A stretch of 55,113 bases of DNA from NCBI RefSeq assembly GCF_001653565.1, contig NZ_LYPB01000096.1:1-55113 (forward strand), read 5' to 3'. Of this stretch, positions 25,900 through 35,358 are shown one piece after another. How positions within the stretch are numbered: the first letter of the stretch is position 1; each line of letters starts with the position of its first letter. Source of the stretch: Paenibacillus oryzisoli (lineage in GTDB: Bacteria; Bacillota; Bacilli; Paenibacillales; NBRC-103111). The position numbers and the translations under genes were made by a program. The notes under the pieces were generated by a model, which did not search any database, was not told the origin of the DNA, and saw nothing but the letters and a program-made list of their open reading frames with translations.

Positions 25900-25932
25900 A
25901 ACGAACTATGACCCTTATCGGTTTATAGTTCG
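25900..25932 (+). terminator. Probable terminator after gsaB
   Basis: The inverted repeat AACGAACTAT/ATAGTTCGTT lies 11 bp after the stop codon and is followed by a T-rich CGTCTTTCT stretch. Confidence 0.65.
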
Positions 25933-26408
25933 TTCGTCTTTCTACCCTTACATGGGGTGTTAGCAATTTTGGTTTTATTCACCAATATACAAAAAAGGTA
26001 ACGCTTACATTTTTGATTTACGTCTGCAAGTATTGTCGGATGAACTTTTTCATGCTATTCTAAGATTACTTTTACCCTTTTAGCGAAACGGCTTGAATAC
26101 ACAGTATTTTCCTAGAAAGTTAGGGCATGATTTACAAATACTGCACGAATTTTTGTGTGTGGTGCCTTACTTTACTACGAGTCGATTTATGCCGCATTTC
26201 GAGAGACTAATCTCCTGTAATTTGGCATGATATTCAGTTATATTGCATTTTTATACACGATCATGCATATTTCGGATTTAAGCGAATTGTAGCTTTTCTC
26301 CCAAACCAGAGCTGAGGGGCTCGATTATCTGTGCCAGAATGCAAGAAGCGTAAGCAAGAGGAGTTTAATTATGTATGGGGGGTGACGGTCAGGCGACTGA
26401 CCAGAGCA
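25933..26408 (+). promoter_or_regulatory. Upstream region of the glutamate synthase gene
   Basis: An AT-rich, 476-bp gap. It contains short dyads (CAGTATTT near 26102 and AAATACTG near 26137; GAGACTAATCTC near 26201) that could bind a regulator, and at 26370 a four-codon reading frame with a good GAGGAG site ahead of the synthase start. I cannot identify a known operator or a clear promoter, so no specific regulation is claimed. Confidence 0.35.
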
Positions 26409-29400
26409 ATGAATGAAATTATGCGTAATGAAGGCCGTTTTCAAGATCTACTAGGAACCGAACACGACAGCTGCGGTATTATTTGTATTATTGAGAAGAA
26501 TGGTCATCCTTCCCGTGATAACATCCAAAAGACGATTGATGCCCTTGTTAAAATGGAACATCGTTCAGGATTTATCAATGGTGAGGGCGATGGTTGCGGT
26601 ATTCTAACAGATATTCCACGTGCTCTTTGGGAAAAGAAGCTAACAGATGCGGGTCTGGACAGCAAACTTGCTTATGACAATCGTTTTTCTGTTGGACATA
26701 TCTTCGTTCCACGCAAGTTGGATTTGACTGTTACTGAGATTCAAAACGGCATTCGTGAGCTATTTGCCTCCCATGATGTATCCATTATCCTAGAGCAAGA
26801 AAACCTAGTTGATAGCGGCTCATTAGGCGCTAATGGTTTGCTCGATGAGCCTACGTTCTGGCAAATTGCAGCCATCAGCAATAAGACCGAAGGTCAAGTT
26901 GCCGATCACCTTTATGAACTGCATATTGCGATTGAAGATCGTTACGACGTACATGTTGCGACACTTAGCAATGTGACATCTGCCTACAAAGTACTAGGTG
27001 CAGCAAGCATCCTACCTAAATATTTTAATGACTTGCGTGATCCTTTGTTCGCTTCCCAAGTAACAATCGGTCATAACCGATATTCCACTAACACATTGTC
27101 CAGCTTCTTCCGTGTTCAACCGTTCTCCCTTCTTGGACATAACGGTGAAATCAACACGGTGAAGAAACTTCGTCTTGAAGCTGACATGGTTGGCGTTCCA
27201 CTGGTTAGCGGCGGGTCTGACTCCCAAGACATGAACAGAACGATCGAAACGTTCATTCACCGTTTTGGCTTGTCCCTGTTCGAAGCCATGGAAATGGTAT
27301 TCCCTCCTATTATTAATGAAATGAAACAGTTCCGTCCGGAACTTCAAGATCTTTACGTGTACTACCGTCAAGTTTGGGGCCACTTTGCACAAGGTCCAGC
27401 GGGGATCGTTTCCCGTTACGGTAATGAGTGTATTTTCAGCGTAGATGCATTAGGTCTTCGTCCTGTATGGATGGTTGAAAGTGACACGTCCCTGTACTTC
27501 TCATCTGAGCAAGGTGTTATTACGGTTGGCGAAATGGTTGCTGATCCGAAGCCGATTGCTCCAGGTGAAAAAGTCGGTGTTGTTCTAACACCAGGCGAAC
27601 ACATTCAAGTTATTCCATATCACGAAGTTCAATCCTTGGTCTACGATCGTGTAAGCAAGCGTGTAAATCTGGGCGGTCTTCGCTCCTATTTGAACCCTGC
27701 CCAAACGAATACAGAAGCTGATCTTAATGAGAATATTGTTACTACGGATCAAGTGTACAGTGCATTTGGTTGGGATCGTGACGGTATTTCACACATTGAA
27801 TCCATGTCCGAGACAGGCGCTGAGCCTATTCGTTCCTTGGGTCATGATTCACCGCATGCGGCTCTTGCATGGGAACGCACCAACGTGCCTGACTTCATTA
27901 AAGAAAGTGTTGCTGTTGTAACGAATCCGGCGATTGACCGTGACCGTGAAATGGAGCATTTCTCTACACGCGTTATTGCTGGTGCACGTCTTCCCGTATT
28001 CGCACAGGTGGATAACAACCTTCGCCTTGAGCTTCTGACTCCTCTTGTTCTTGAAGGAACGAACGGTGTCGGCAGTGAAGAGAACTTATCCCAGCCTTCT
28101 TTAGAGCAATTGCTTGCACAATTCCGTGCACAAGGTGACAACAAAGTAGCTGTACTCTCCACAACTTTCGCTAGAGGAACTTCTCTGAAAGATGGTTTGA
28201 ATGCACTTGCTGCTGATGCCATCTCAGCTGTTCGTAATGGCGCTGTGCTTCTCGTCTTGGACGATTCCGCAGCTCACCAGAACGACCGTTTGTGGCTAGA
28301 TCCGCATCTGGCTGTTTCCAAAATCGATATCGCACTTCGTGCAGAGAAACTCGGTTTCGGCGACAACCTGCGCCGTCAAGTAACATTGATTCTTCGTTCA
28401 GCTGCTATTCGCAGTCTACATGATATCGCGGTAGCTTGTGGTCTTGGTGCAGATGTGATCTCACCTTACTTGCTGTTCTCCACAGCTTCTGACAAAGAAG
28501 GCCAAGCAGCAGCAGCACGTAAAGTATACGCGGCTCTTACAAAAGGACTTGAAAAAGTCATCTCGACAATCGGTACGCATGAGCTTCGCGGATACACACG
28601 TTTCTTCTCCTCCATTGGCTTCCACCCGGAAGTTTCCGAGGTGCTGGATATCGTGAACTACCTGGGAAGTGAAAAAGCAGGAACAGGCTTTGCACAGCTT
28701 GAAGCTGAAGCTGAAGCACGTTATGCAGATTATACGAACCCGAAAGCGAAAGCGGCGAAAAACTTCCGTTTCTTCCAACGCATGTGGAAAGCGCTAGGCG
28801 ATGCTGCATCAGGTGCTGCTCCTTACACCGACTACCGCGACAAGCTGCGTGAAGAAGAGAAGAAGAACCCGATTTCCATTCGTCACATTGCGGGTTTCAA
28901 AGCAATCAGCGATGGCCGTCAACCACTGGATCCGTCGCAAGTTGATATTTCCATTGGCGGTCATTCCTTGCCGATGTTGATCTCTTCCATGTCCTTCGGT
29001 TCACAAAATGAAACAGCTTTCCGTGCCTACGCTGAAGCAGGCGAACGTCTGAACATGGTTACCATGAACGGTGAGGGCGGAGAGATTAAAGATATGCTTG
29101 GCCGTTACAAAAAAACGCGCGGAGCGCAAGTTGCTTCCGGACGTTTCGGTGTTAACATTGAGCTTGCTAACGCGGTAGCTTTCCTTGAGATCAAGATTGG
29201 TCAAGGGGCAAAGCCAGGTGAAGGCGGTCACTTACCAGGTTCCAAAGTTACAGCGAAAATCGCAGAAGCACGTAACGCTACCATTGGTTCAGACTTGATC
29301 TCGCCATCCAATAACCACGATATCTACTCCATCGAGGATTTGGCGCAAATCATTTCCGAGCTTAAAGAAGGTAGCGGTCGTAAAGCTAAAATCATCGTAA

Positions 29401-30950
29401 AAATCCCAGTTGTTCCTGGTATCGGTACAATTGCAGTTGGTGTAGCGAAAGCTGGCGCTGACGTGATTACCCTTTCCGGTTTTGACGGTGGTACAGGTGC
29501 GGCTCGTATTCACTCCTTGACGCACGTTGGTCTTCCTACGGAGATTGGTACGAAGCTTGCTCACGTTGCTTTGATTGAAGCTGGTCTTCGTCATCGCGTT
29601 GAGCTGTGGTCCGATGGCGGTCTGAAATCAGGCGCTGACGTTGTTAAAATGGTTATGCTCGGTGCAAACCGTGCAGGTTTCGGTAGTATCGCCATGCAAT
29701 CCATCGGTTGTACAACATGTCGTGGTTGTCACCTAGACACTTGTCACGTTGGTATCGCAACTCAAATCGATTCCATGGAAGAAGCTGAAGAAAAAGGTCT
29801 TCGCCGTTTCGTACCTCGTGTCTTTGACACGGCTGTAGACAGCCTGGTTCGCTTGTTCGGCGGTATCGGCGAAGAAGTACGTGAAGTTGTGGCTTCCCTT
29901 GGTTTCTCAAGCTTGCAAGAGTTGGTTGGCCGTTCCGACCTACTGGAGCAAATTTCGCACAACGATCGTATCGACTTGTCCGACATTCTACGTTTAGTTC
30001 CAATGCACCAAATATCCGATGCAGAAAGAGCGCTTGAAGAAGCAGCCGTTTCTTCCGATATCCGTATCGCGGCAGGTGCTGAAGGTTTGGAATTCTTCCC
30101 AGATTCCGTATCGTTCGATGGTCCTGTTGTTCGCAATTGGTCCAAAGTGGACGCCGAGTCTCGTATCCTAGGTACTCGTTATTCCAGTCATCGTGTAAGA
30201 GACCGTTTCAACGGCAGCTACGATGAGCTACCAACTGTTGCGCTAAATCTTATCGATGGATCCGTTCCCGGTAACGGCCTGGCTGCATTCAACGCACGTG
30301 GCGTAGACATTACGGTACACGGTGGTGCTGAAGACGGTCTTGGTAAAATGGCGTTCGGCGGTAAAGTAGCCATCGTGAAGTCACTTGGCCACAACAACAC
30401 TTTCATCAACGGTAGCGTTGGTAAATCATTCGGTTACGGTGCTCAAAAAGGGTTGTTCTTGATTCAAGGCAGTGCAGATACTCGTGCATGTATCCGTTTC
30501 TCGGGTGCTGACGTTGTCTTCGGCGGCGAAATCACGACGCCTTTGCAAGATGAGCTTGGCGGTCTAGCTGCTCGTGCGAACCTCAAAGGCTTCGCGTTCG
30601 AGTACATGACGAACGGCCGTGCTGTTGTTATGGGCGATCCAGGTCCATGGATCTGTGCAGGTATGACAGGTGGGGTTATCTACCAACGTCTAGTGCCAGA
30701 AATGGGTCTTGATCAAGCAGCGATCGAGCGTCGTATTGCCAAAGGTGCAAAAGTTAAACTTGAGCCTATCGGCCTTCAAAGCAAAAAAGATCTTACTGAA
30801 TTGCTAACAGCTTACCACGCTGAGCTTGCGAACTCCGGTCAATCCGAAGCCGCAGCGAAAATCGAAGGTTTGCTAAGCAATCTAGAAGCTAACTTCATCC
30901 GGATCTCCCCGGTCAACATGCAAGCTGACCAATCCGTTGCGACAGAATAA
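26409..30950 (+). CDS. gltB: Glutamate synthase large subunit
   Basis: A 1513-residue glutamate synthase alpha chain (called GltA in Bacillus), making glutamate from glutamine and 2-oxoglutarate. Starting at 26409 places the N-terminal nucleophile at Cys22 (EHDSCGIICI), after a 21-residue propeptide as in the B. subtilis enzyme; a GTG at 26331 would add 26 residues. Order: class II glutaminase, central domain, FMN-binding synthase domain (GEGGEIKDMLGRY, KPGEGGHLPG), 3Fe-4S cysteines in GCTTCRGCHLDTC, and a C-terminal GXGXG beta-helix. No ribosome binding site is obvious at either start. No small subunit gene (gltD) follows; a strong terminator does. Confidence 0.95.
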   Translation: MNEIMRNEGRFQDLLGTEHDSCGIICIIEKNGHPSRDNIQKTIDALVKMEHRSGFINGEGDGCGILTDIPRALWEKKLTDAGLDSKLAYDNRFSVGHIFVPRKLDLTVTEIQNGIRELFASHDVSIILEQENLVDSGSLGANGLLDEPTFWQIAAISNKTEGQVADHLYELHIAIEDRYDVHVATLSNVTSAYKVLGAASILPKYFNDLRDPLFASQVTIGHNRYSTNTLSSFFRVQPFSLLGHNGEINTVKKLRLEADMVGVPLVSGGSDSQDMNRTIETFIHRFGLSLFEAMEMVFPPIINEMKQFRPELQDLYVYYRQVWGHFAQGPAGIVSRYGNECIFSVDALGLRPVWMVESDTSLYFSSEQGVITVGEMVADPKPIAPGEKVGVVLTPGEHIQVIPYHEVQSLVYDRVSKRVNLGGLRSYLNPAQTNTEADLNENIVTTDQVYSAFGWDRDGISHIESMSETGAEPIRSLGHDSPHAALAWERTNVPDFIKESVAVVTNPAIDRDREMEHFSTRVIAGARLPVFAQVDNNLRLELLTPLVLEGTNGVGSEENLSQPSLEQLLAQFRAQGDNKVAVLSTTFARGTSLKDGLNALAADAISAVRNGAVLLVLDDSAAHQNDRLWLDPHLAVSKIDIALRAEKLGFGDNLRRQVTLILRSAAIRSLHDIAVACGLGADVISPYLLFSTASDKEGQAAAARKVYAALTKGLEKVISTIGTHELRGYTRFFSSIGFHPEVSEVLDIVNYLGSEKAGTGFAQLEAEAEARYADYTNPKAKAAKNFRFFQRMWKALGDAASGAAPYTDYRDKLREEEKKNPISIRHIAGFKAISDGRQPLDPSQVDISIGGHSLPMLISSMSFGSQNETAFRAYAEAGERLNMVTMNGEGGEIKDMLGRYKKTRGAQVASGRFGVNIELANAVAFLEIKIGQGAKPGEGGHLPGSKVTAKIAEARNATIGSDLISPSNNHDIYSIEDLAQIISELKEGSGRKAKIIVKIPVVPGIGTIAVGVAKAGADVITLSGFDGGTGAARIHSLTHVGLPTEIGTKLAHVALIEAGLRHRVELWSDGGLKSGADVVKMVMLGANRAGFGSIAMQSIGCTTCRGCHLDTCHVGIATQIDSMEEAEEKGLRRFVPRVFDTAVDSLVRLFGGIGEEVREVVASLGFSSLQELVGRSDLLEQISHNDRIDLSDILRLVPMHQISDAERALEEAAVSSDIRIAAGAEGLEFFPDSVSFDGPVVRNWSKVDAESRILGTRYSSHRVRDRFNGSYDELPTVALNLIDGSVPGNGLAAFNARGVDITVHGGAEDGLGKMAFGGKVAIVKSLGHNNTFINGSVGKSFGYGAQKGLFLIQGSADTRACIRFSGADVVFGGEITTPLQDELGGLAARANLKGFAFEYMTNGRAVVMGDPGPWICAGMTGGVIYQRLVPEMGLDQAAIERRIAKGAKVKLEPIGLQSKKDLTELLTAYHAELANSGQSEAAAKIEGLLSNLEANFIRISPVNMQADQSVATE

Positions 30951-30960
30951 AAGTAAATAT

Positions 30961-31007
30961 GCCCAAGATAAGGTGATAGCATCATCTTATCTTGGGCTTT
31001 TTCTTAT
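30961..31007 (+). terminator. gltB terminator
   Basis: A 16-bp stem (GCCCAAGATAAGGTGA paired with TCATCTTATCTTGGGC, G-T wobble included) followed by TTTTTCTT, 10 bp after the stop codon. Confidence 0.92.
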
Positions 31008-31188
31008 TTGTAGTGGAAATAAGGTGATGTAATAACGTTACAATGTTGAATTACGTAGAAAACTTCTACTTTGGAGCTTATAGCGTTATTCCATAACGTT
31101 ATTTATAGGCGGCCGCTGCATAAAAAACTCGCTTGTTTCACATTTTATTAGTGCAACACCATCCGCATACCACAGGAGGTTTTCAGCG

Positions 31189-31314
31189 ATGAGCCACTCG
31201 AAGCGCCGCCAAGAAGCTGCATGGAAGGGTCGTAAACAAGCGGGGCATCCACCACATGGTAAGGTGACAGCACTGGCCGAATTCGCCAGGGAGTATGACG
31301 CGGAAAACAAGTAA
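31189..31314 (+). CDS. Small basic protein, 41 residues, unknown
   Basis: A short reading frame starting MSHSKRRQEAAWKGRKQ and ending EFAREYDAENK. A near-ideal CAGGAGG site lies 9 bp upstream of the ATG, stronger than for many neighbours. The N-terminal half is very basic and the C-terminal half acidic and helix-prone. I do not recognise a family. It lies between the gltB terminator and a long hairpin (31352-31411), so it can be an independent unit. Confidence 0.6.
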   Translation: MSHSKRRQEAAWKGRKQAGHPPHGKVTALAEFAREYDAENK

Positions 31315-31351
31315 TACGGATCCCCCTCTCCTCCCACACGTTAGAGGGACC

Positions 31352-31411
31352 AACACAAAGAGCCCGTTCGACCTATTTCTATGGAAATAGGGTTTTCGGG
31401 TTCTTTGTGCT
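31352..31411 (+). terminator. Long hairpin after the small gene
   Basis: Outer arms ACACAAAGAGCCCG/CGGGTTCTTTGTG enclose an inner stem CCTATTTC/GAAATAGG. There is no T-run after it on either strand, so its role as a terminator is unproven. It separates the 41-codon gene from the 51-bp repeat array. Confidence 0.5.
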
Positions 31412-31440
31412 GGGTACATGTGAGGGAGGCAACAGTGCTG

Positions 31441-32079
31441 TAAGTCGATTAATTCGACTTACAGCGGGCGGCTGCAGCTTTCACGGTGCTCTAAGTCGAT
31501 TAATTCGACTTACAGCGGACGGCTGCAGCTTTCACAGTGCTCTAAGTCGATAAATTCGACTTACAGCGGATGGCAGCGGCTTTCACGGTGCTCTAAGTCG
31601 ATTAATTCGACTTACAGATGACGGCAGCGGCTTTCACGGTGCTCTAAGTCGATTAATTCGACTTACAGCGGATGGCAGCAGCTTTCACGGTGCTCTAAGT
31701 CGATTAATTCGACTTACAGATGACGGCGGCGGCTTTCACGGTGCTCTAAGTCGATTAATTCGACTTACAGATGACGGCAGCGGCTTTCACGGTGCTCTAA
31801 GTCGATTAATTCGACTTACAGCGGATGGCAGCAGCTTTCACGGTGCTCTAAGTCGATTAATTCGACTTACAGATGACGGCGGCGGCTTTCACGGTGCTCT
31901 AAGTCGATTAATTCGACTTACAGATGACGGCAGCGGCTTTCACGGTGCTCTAAGTCGATTAATTCGACTTACAGATGACGGCAGCAGCTTTCACGGTGCT
32001 GTAAGTCGATTAATTCGACTTACAGATGACGGCAGCAGCTTTCACGGTGCTCTAAGTCGATTAATTCGGCTTACTGCCC
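31441..32079. repeat. 51-bp hairpin repeat array, 13 copies
   Basis: Thirteen tandem units start every 51 bp from 31441 to 32053; the last is truncated. Each begins with a hairpin (TAAGTCGA, 5-base loop, TCGACTTA) followed by a 30-bp linker (AGCTTTCACGGTGCTC at its end). Linkers differ at a few fixed positions (GCGGATGG or ATGACGG; GCAGC or GCGGC). Units 5-7 and 8-10 carry the same series of linker variants, a second-order repeat of 153 bp. Stop codons in the hairpin exclude coding. The array lies between the 3' ends of a plus-strand and a minus-strand gene. Constant linkers rule out a CRISPR. Confidence 0.92.
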
Positions 32080-32084
32080 TACAC

Positions 32085-33563
32085 CTACTTCTCCAAATCC
32101 GGTGGAAACCGGTGATGGGTAGCTTGCTCGAAGCCGTAGGCGATTTGGATCAGAGTAGGCTCACTGAAGGCTCTGCCCGAAAAAACGACACCAAATGGCC
32201 CCTTGGTCGAGTCCCCGTCGGCATCGATAACGCCGTGTGTGGAATACCCGGCCGGAACGGAAATCAGCGGATAACCCAAACGCGCTGCGATATACAGGCC
32301 ATCCACATCGCCTGGAAGCAAGAGCGCATCCAAGTTGTCTTTGTCCAGTGCATAGTCAATTCCTTGTTGAAGAGGCAGCTCCCTGTAGGCTTGTATTTTC
32401 TGGAGATAGGACTCCTCCGTCAAGGTCGTTTCTTGGGAACGGATGAGGGTGTCCTGCCCGAATTGCAAAGCCGTCTCCGCATGGTTGCCATGATAAGCAA
32501 TCAGCTCTTCCAAAGAATGCACGGGTACGTTTTCAGCTAGCCGCGCTAGATATGCATTAATGCCTTTTTTGAATTCATAGGTAATGGCATCATTGTTCCA
32601 GTTTTGCTGCTCCACATGTAAGCTAACCCGATCTACAATCGTAGCGCCTTCCTTCGTCAAGGTTGCAATAGCAGCCTCCATAATGGCAAGTCTTTCTGCG
32701 TCCAAATGTTGATAGTAATGCCGCGGAATCCCGATCCTGGCTTGACGCAAGAAACTCGTATCCAAGAACGATGTGTAATCTTGCAAGACAACGTCGCTAC
32801 TCGATAACGTAGCCGGATCCTCGCTGTCTATCCCTGTTAATGCCCCTAACAAAATAGCAGCATCCCTAACTGTCCTAGCTATCGGACCAGGTGTATCCTG
32901 CGAGCTCGATATCGGGATAATACCAGCGCGGCTCACTACACCAACCGTAGGCTTGATCCCTACTACACCATGCTGAGTTGCCGGCCCAACGATAGAACCT
33001 GCAGTCTCTGTTCCAATTGAAGCAGCGCTCAGATTAGCAGCCACTGCTGCTGCCGAGCCGGAGCTAGAACCGCTAACGAACATTTCACCAGGGCCATACG
33101 GGTTAAGCACTTGCCCGCCCCGTGAACTATATCCCGCTGGCATGGAGCTGGACATGAAATTCGACCATTCGGACATATTCGTTTTCCCAAGTAAAACGGC
33201 ACCCGCGGCTCGCAGTTTTGCCGCTACGAATGCATCCTTTGCCGCATACGAATCCGCAAGTGCAATTGAGCCAGCGCTCGTATGCATGTTATCCCCTGTA
33301 TCGATATTATCTTTGAGAAGAATCGGTATCCCATGCAATTTCCCTCGGCTCCCTGATTCTTTGCGTTCTTTATCTAGGCTCTTTGCGATTTGAATCGCGT
33401 CGGGATTACGTTCTAATACGGCATTAATTATCGAATCATATTTATCAATGCGCGCTAGATATACCCGAACAAGCTCCTCTGAGGTTACTGAGCCCCTCTC
33501 CATGGCTGCCTGCATACTTTCTATATCCGCTTCTATGATCCAATTCACCACTCTATCCTTCAT
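32085..33563 (-). CDS. Amidase signature family enzyme
   Basis: A 492-residue amidase of the GatA-like amidase signature family. The Lys of the catalytic triad is in HGIPILLKDNIDTG; the cis-Ser and nucleophile Ser are in the SGSSSGSAAAVAA to GTETAGSIVGPA stretch. It is not GatA itself: no gatC or gatB is adjacent and the C-terminal third differs. It hydrolyses an unidentified amide in the cytoplasm; no signal peptide. ATG at 33563 or GTG at 33566 could start, with GGGAG about 10 bp upstream. The stop codon lies within 6 bp of the hairpin array. Confidence 0.88.
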   Translation of the reverse strand: MKDRVVNWIIEADIESMQAAMERGSVTSEELVRVYLARIDKYDSIINAVLERNPDAIQIAKSLDKERKESGSRGKLHGIPILLKDNIDTGDNMHTSAGSIALADSYAAKDAFVAAKLRAAGAVLLGKTNMSEWSNFMSSSMPAGYSSRGGQVLNPYGPGEMFVSGSSSGSAAAVAANLSAASIGTETAGSIVGPATQHGVVGIKPTVGVVSRAGIIPISSSQDTPGPIARTVRDAAILLGALTGIDSEDPATLSSSDVVLQDYTSFLDTSFLRQARIGIPRHYYQHLDAERLAIMEAAIATLTKEGATIVDRVSLHVEQQNWNNDAITYEFKKGINAYLARLAENVPVHSLEELIAYHGNHAETALQFGQDTLIRSQETTLTEESYLQKIQAYRELPLQQGIDYALDKDNLDALLLPGDVDGLYIAARLGYPLISVPAGYSTHGVIDADGDSTKGPFGVVFSGRAFSEPTLIQIAYGFEQATHHRFPPDLEK

Positions 33564-33691
33564 CACTTGATCGACTCCCTACTACCTACTTAGGTAACTT
33601 GCCCAATCCAACTTACCACAAGCTGGAATTTGCCACATATAGAAAAATTAACTATAGCCAAATTAGGCGGCGTACCCCGTTCATGTATGCC

Positions 33692-34564
33692 CTACTTGCA
33701 AAGCCCATGCAACTCACGAATACGGCCAACGGCACGCAAATGATGCTTGGCATGTCCAGCCATCATGTTCAGCAATTGTGCTACGGTTTCTTCCCGATTC
33801 GTTGTCCGTATCGTCCGGTCTAACGCATCTGGAAGATGCTTGCACAATCCGATAATATGCCGCCTTGTCGCTCCAAATAGCTCTACTTCGCTAGCGATTG
33901 GCCGCTCTTCATACAGGAGTCCGCGATGCCAATCATCAGGTTGGAATGAATTACCCGTATACATACGCCCTGATTCTGCGAGTGCGAATTTCACTTTGTG
34001 CAAGGTGATTAGCTCCAAATCGATCAGATGCTGCACATGCTCGCGGATCGACCACTTGTCCTCTGCTTCACGTAAGTTAAGCTGTACTTCAGATAAGCCG
34101 TCAATGGCTTGATGCAATTCTTCGACACCCACTTCATACATCTTCATAATTTCATCATGGGAGGGGAAAAGTTCTTCCCAGTACACCAGTGTATGACCGT
34201 CAATGGTCGGAACATGGCGTTCACGAATGTGTTCTGCTTCCTGGCTCCCTATGGCCTGCCGGAAGCCTCTAGCGAGCAAGTTCGACTCCACGTCTGCGAC
34301 CGAAGTTACACCGATGTAAACAAGGCCTCCAGCTTGTACAGCGCTGTAATTCGGTCTTAACCAACGGTTCAGGGCCTCATTCGCCTCATAACCCTCCACG
34401 ACCAGAACAGCCTCATCGGCCCTATCCCCGATGTGCAGCAATGCCGCACAGCCCCCCTCATCCTGCTCAAGCAACTCCCAACCTAGCTGGTGCCTATAAA
34501 AAGCTATCGACTTCTCCAAACTGCTCACGCTGAGCAATAATCTAGCCCGACCTTGCTGCTCCAT
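33692..34564 (-). CDS. VOC (glyoxalase-like) and DinB fusion protein
   Basis: A 290-residue two-domain protein. Residues 1-130 form a glyoxalase/bleomycin-resistance (VOC) domain (ARLLLSVSSLEKSIAFYRHQLGW, then DGHTLVYWEEL). Residues 140-290 form a DinB/YfiT-like four-helix bundle with the metal-binding histidines expected in REHVQHLIDLE and GHAKHHLRAVGRI. DinB-fold proteins often act as bacillithiol-dependent transferases, and VOC proteins as thiol-linked metalloenzymes, so a thiol-dependent detoxification role is plausible but inferred. GGAGG lies 8 bp before the ATG. Neighbouring genes give no further clue. Confidence 0.8.
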   Translation of the reverse strand: MEQQGRARLLLSVSSLEKSIAFYRHQLGWELLEQDEGGCAALLHIGDRADEAVLVVEGYEANEALNRWLRPNYSAVQAGGLVYIGVTSVADVESNLLARGFRQAIGSQEAEHIRERHVPTIDGHTLVYWEELFPSHDEIMKMYEVGVEELHQAIDGLSEVQLNLREAEDKWSIREHVQHLIDLELITLHKVKFALAESGRMYTGNSFQPDDWHRGLLYEERPIASEVELFGATRRHIIGLCKHLPDALDRTIRTTNREETVAQLLNMMAGHAKHHLRAVGRIRELHGLCK

Positions 34565-34587
34565 CTATCCTGCCTCCATTTCCGCAC

Positions 34588-34620
34588 AAAAAAACGCTCC
34601 GTCCTAATTTCGACGGAGCG
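34588..34620 (-). terminator. Terminator of the KDG/KDPG operon
   Basis: On the minus strand the perfect stem CGCTCCGTC/GACGGAGCG is followed by TTTTTTT. It lies 12 bp beyond the aldolase stop codon and just ahead of the VOC-DinB start. Confidence 0.92.
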
Positions 34621-34631
34621 CATGCCAATGC

Positions 34632-35294
34632 CTACTTCTTGGCCGCTTGGTAGGCCTCGATATATTGTGCAGCCTTCTTGGCAACTAGGCTGTAGTTTCC
34701 TGTTTTGACAGCTTCGCTGGTCAAATCGGAGCCAATGCCGACGGCAACTGCGCCGGCCTGGATCCACTCGCCGAGGTTGCTCAGCGAAACCCCGCCTGTC
34801 GGCATAATGTTCGCCTGTGGCAGCGGACCTTTAATGGCCTTAATCATCGCCGGGGAATAGAGATTGCCCGGGAACAGCTTTACAATGTCCACGCCAAGCT
34901 CTAGCGCGGCTTGAATATCCGCTATGGTCATGCAGCCCGGCATGATCGGCACACGATATCGGTTACACAGGGTAACCGTACTGGGGTTCAAAGACGGGCC
35001 GACAACGAACTCGGCCCCACTAAGGATCGCGGCACGCGCCGTTTCGGGGTCAAGAGCTGTGCCCACCCCGATAATCGCGTACTTGGACGCGTCCTTCGCT
35101 GTGCTCGAGTAGCGCTTCGCTAGCTCCTCAATCGCGCGCAGCGCGAAAGGCACGGTCATCGTGACTTCGATGACCTTGATCCCGCCGGCGATCGCTTGAT
35201 CCGCCATTTCGACGACTTCTTCTGGTGTTTCACCGCGTAGAACGGCAACGACACCCTCATTAGTAATTTGCTGAAGTAATTGAAGTTTTTTCAC
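34632..35294 (-). CDS. eda: KDPG/KHG aldolase
   Basis: A 220-residue class I aldolase cleaving 2-keto-3-deoxy-6-phosphogluconate to pyruvate and glyceraldehyde-3-phosphate (also called kdgA in Bacillus). The Schiff-base Lys139 is in VKLFPGN, the catalytic Glu43 in VIEVTM, and the phosphate loop near PTGGVS. Start is GTG at 35294, with GAAGGGAAG upstream. It follows the KDG kinase gene by 64 bp in the same direction, completing the lower part of hexuronate/ketodeoxygluconate breakdown. Confidence 0.93.
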   Translation of the reverse strand: MKKLQLLQQITNEGVVAVLRGETPEEVVEMADQAIAGGIKVIEVTMTVPFALRAIEELAKRYSSTAKDASKYAIIGVGTALDPETARAAILSGAEFVVGPSLNPSTVTLCNRYRVPIMPGCMTIADIQAALELGVDIVKLFPGNLYSPAMIKAIKGPLPQANIMPTGGVSLSNLGEWIQAGAVAVGIGSDLTSEAVKTGNYSLVAKKAAQYIEAYQAAKK

Positions 35295-35358
35295 TGGTAT
35301 CTTCCCTTCTATGTGTAAGCATGCCTGATTTTAGGTGCCGTATCTTCTTCCAAGACAA

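Noticed and set aside
26370..26384. A four-codon leader frame as a separate gene
   Set aside because: Too short to call as a gene; mentioned only as a possible coupling element before gltB.
31441..32079. CRISPR array
   Set aside because: The 30-bp linkers between hairpins are nearly constant, unlike CRISPR spacers, and there are no cas genes.
32085..33563. GatA subunit of Glu-tRNA(Gln) amidotransferase
   Set aside because: No gatC or gatB adjoin it, and the C-terminal part differs from GatA; a general amidase signature enzyme fits better.
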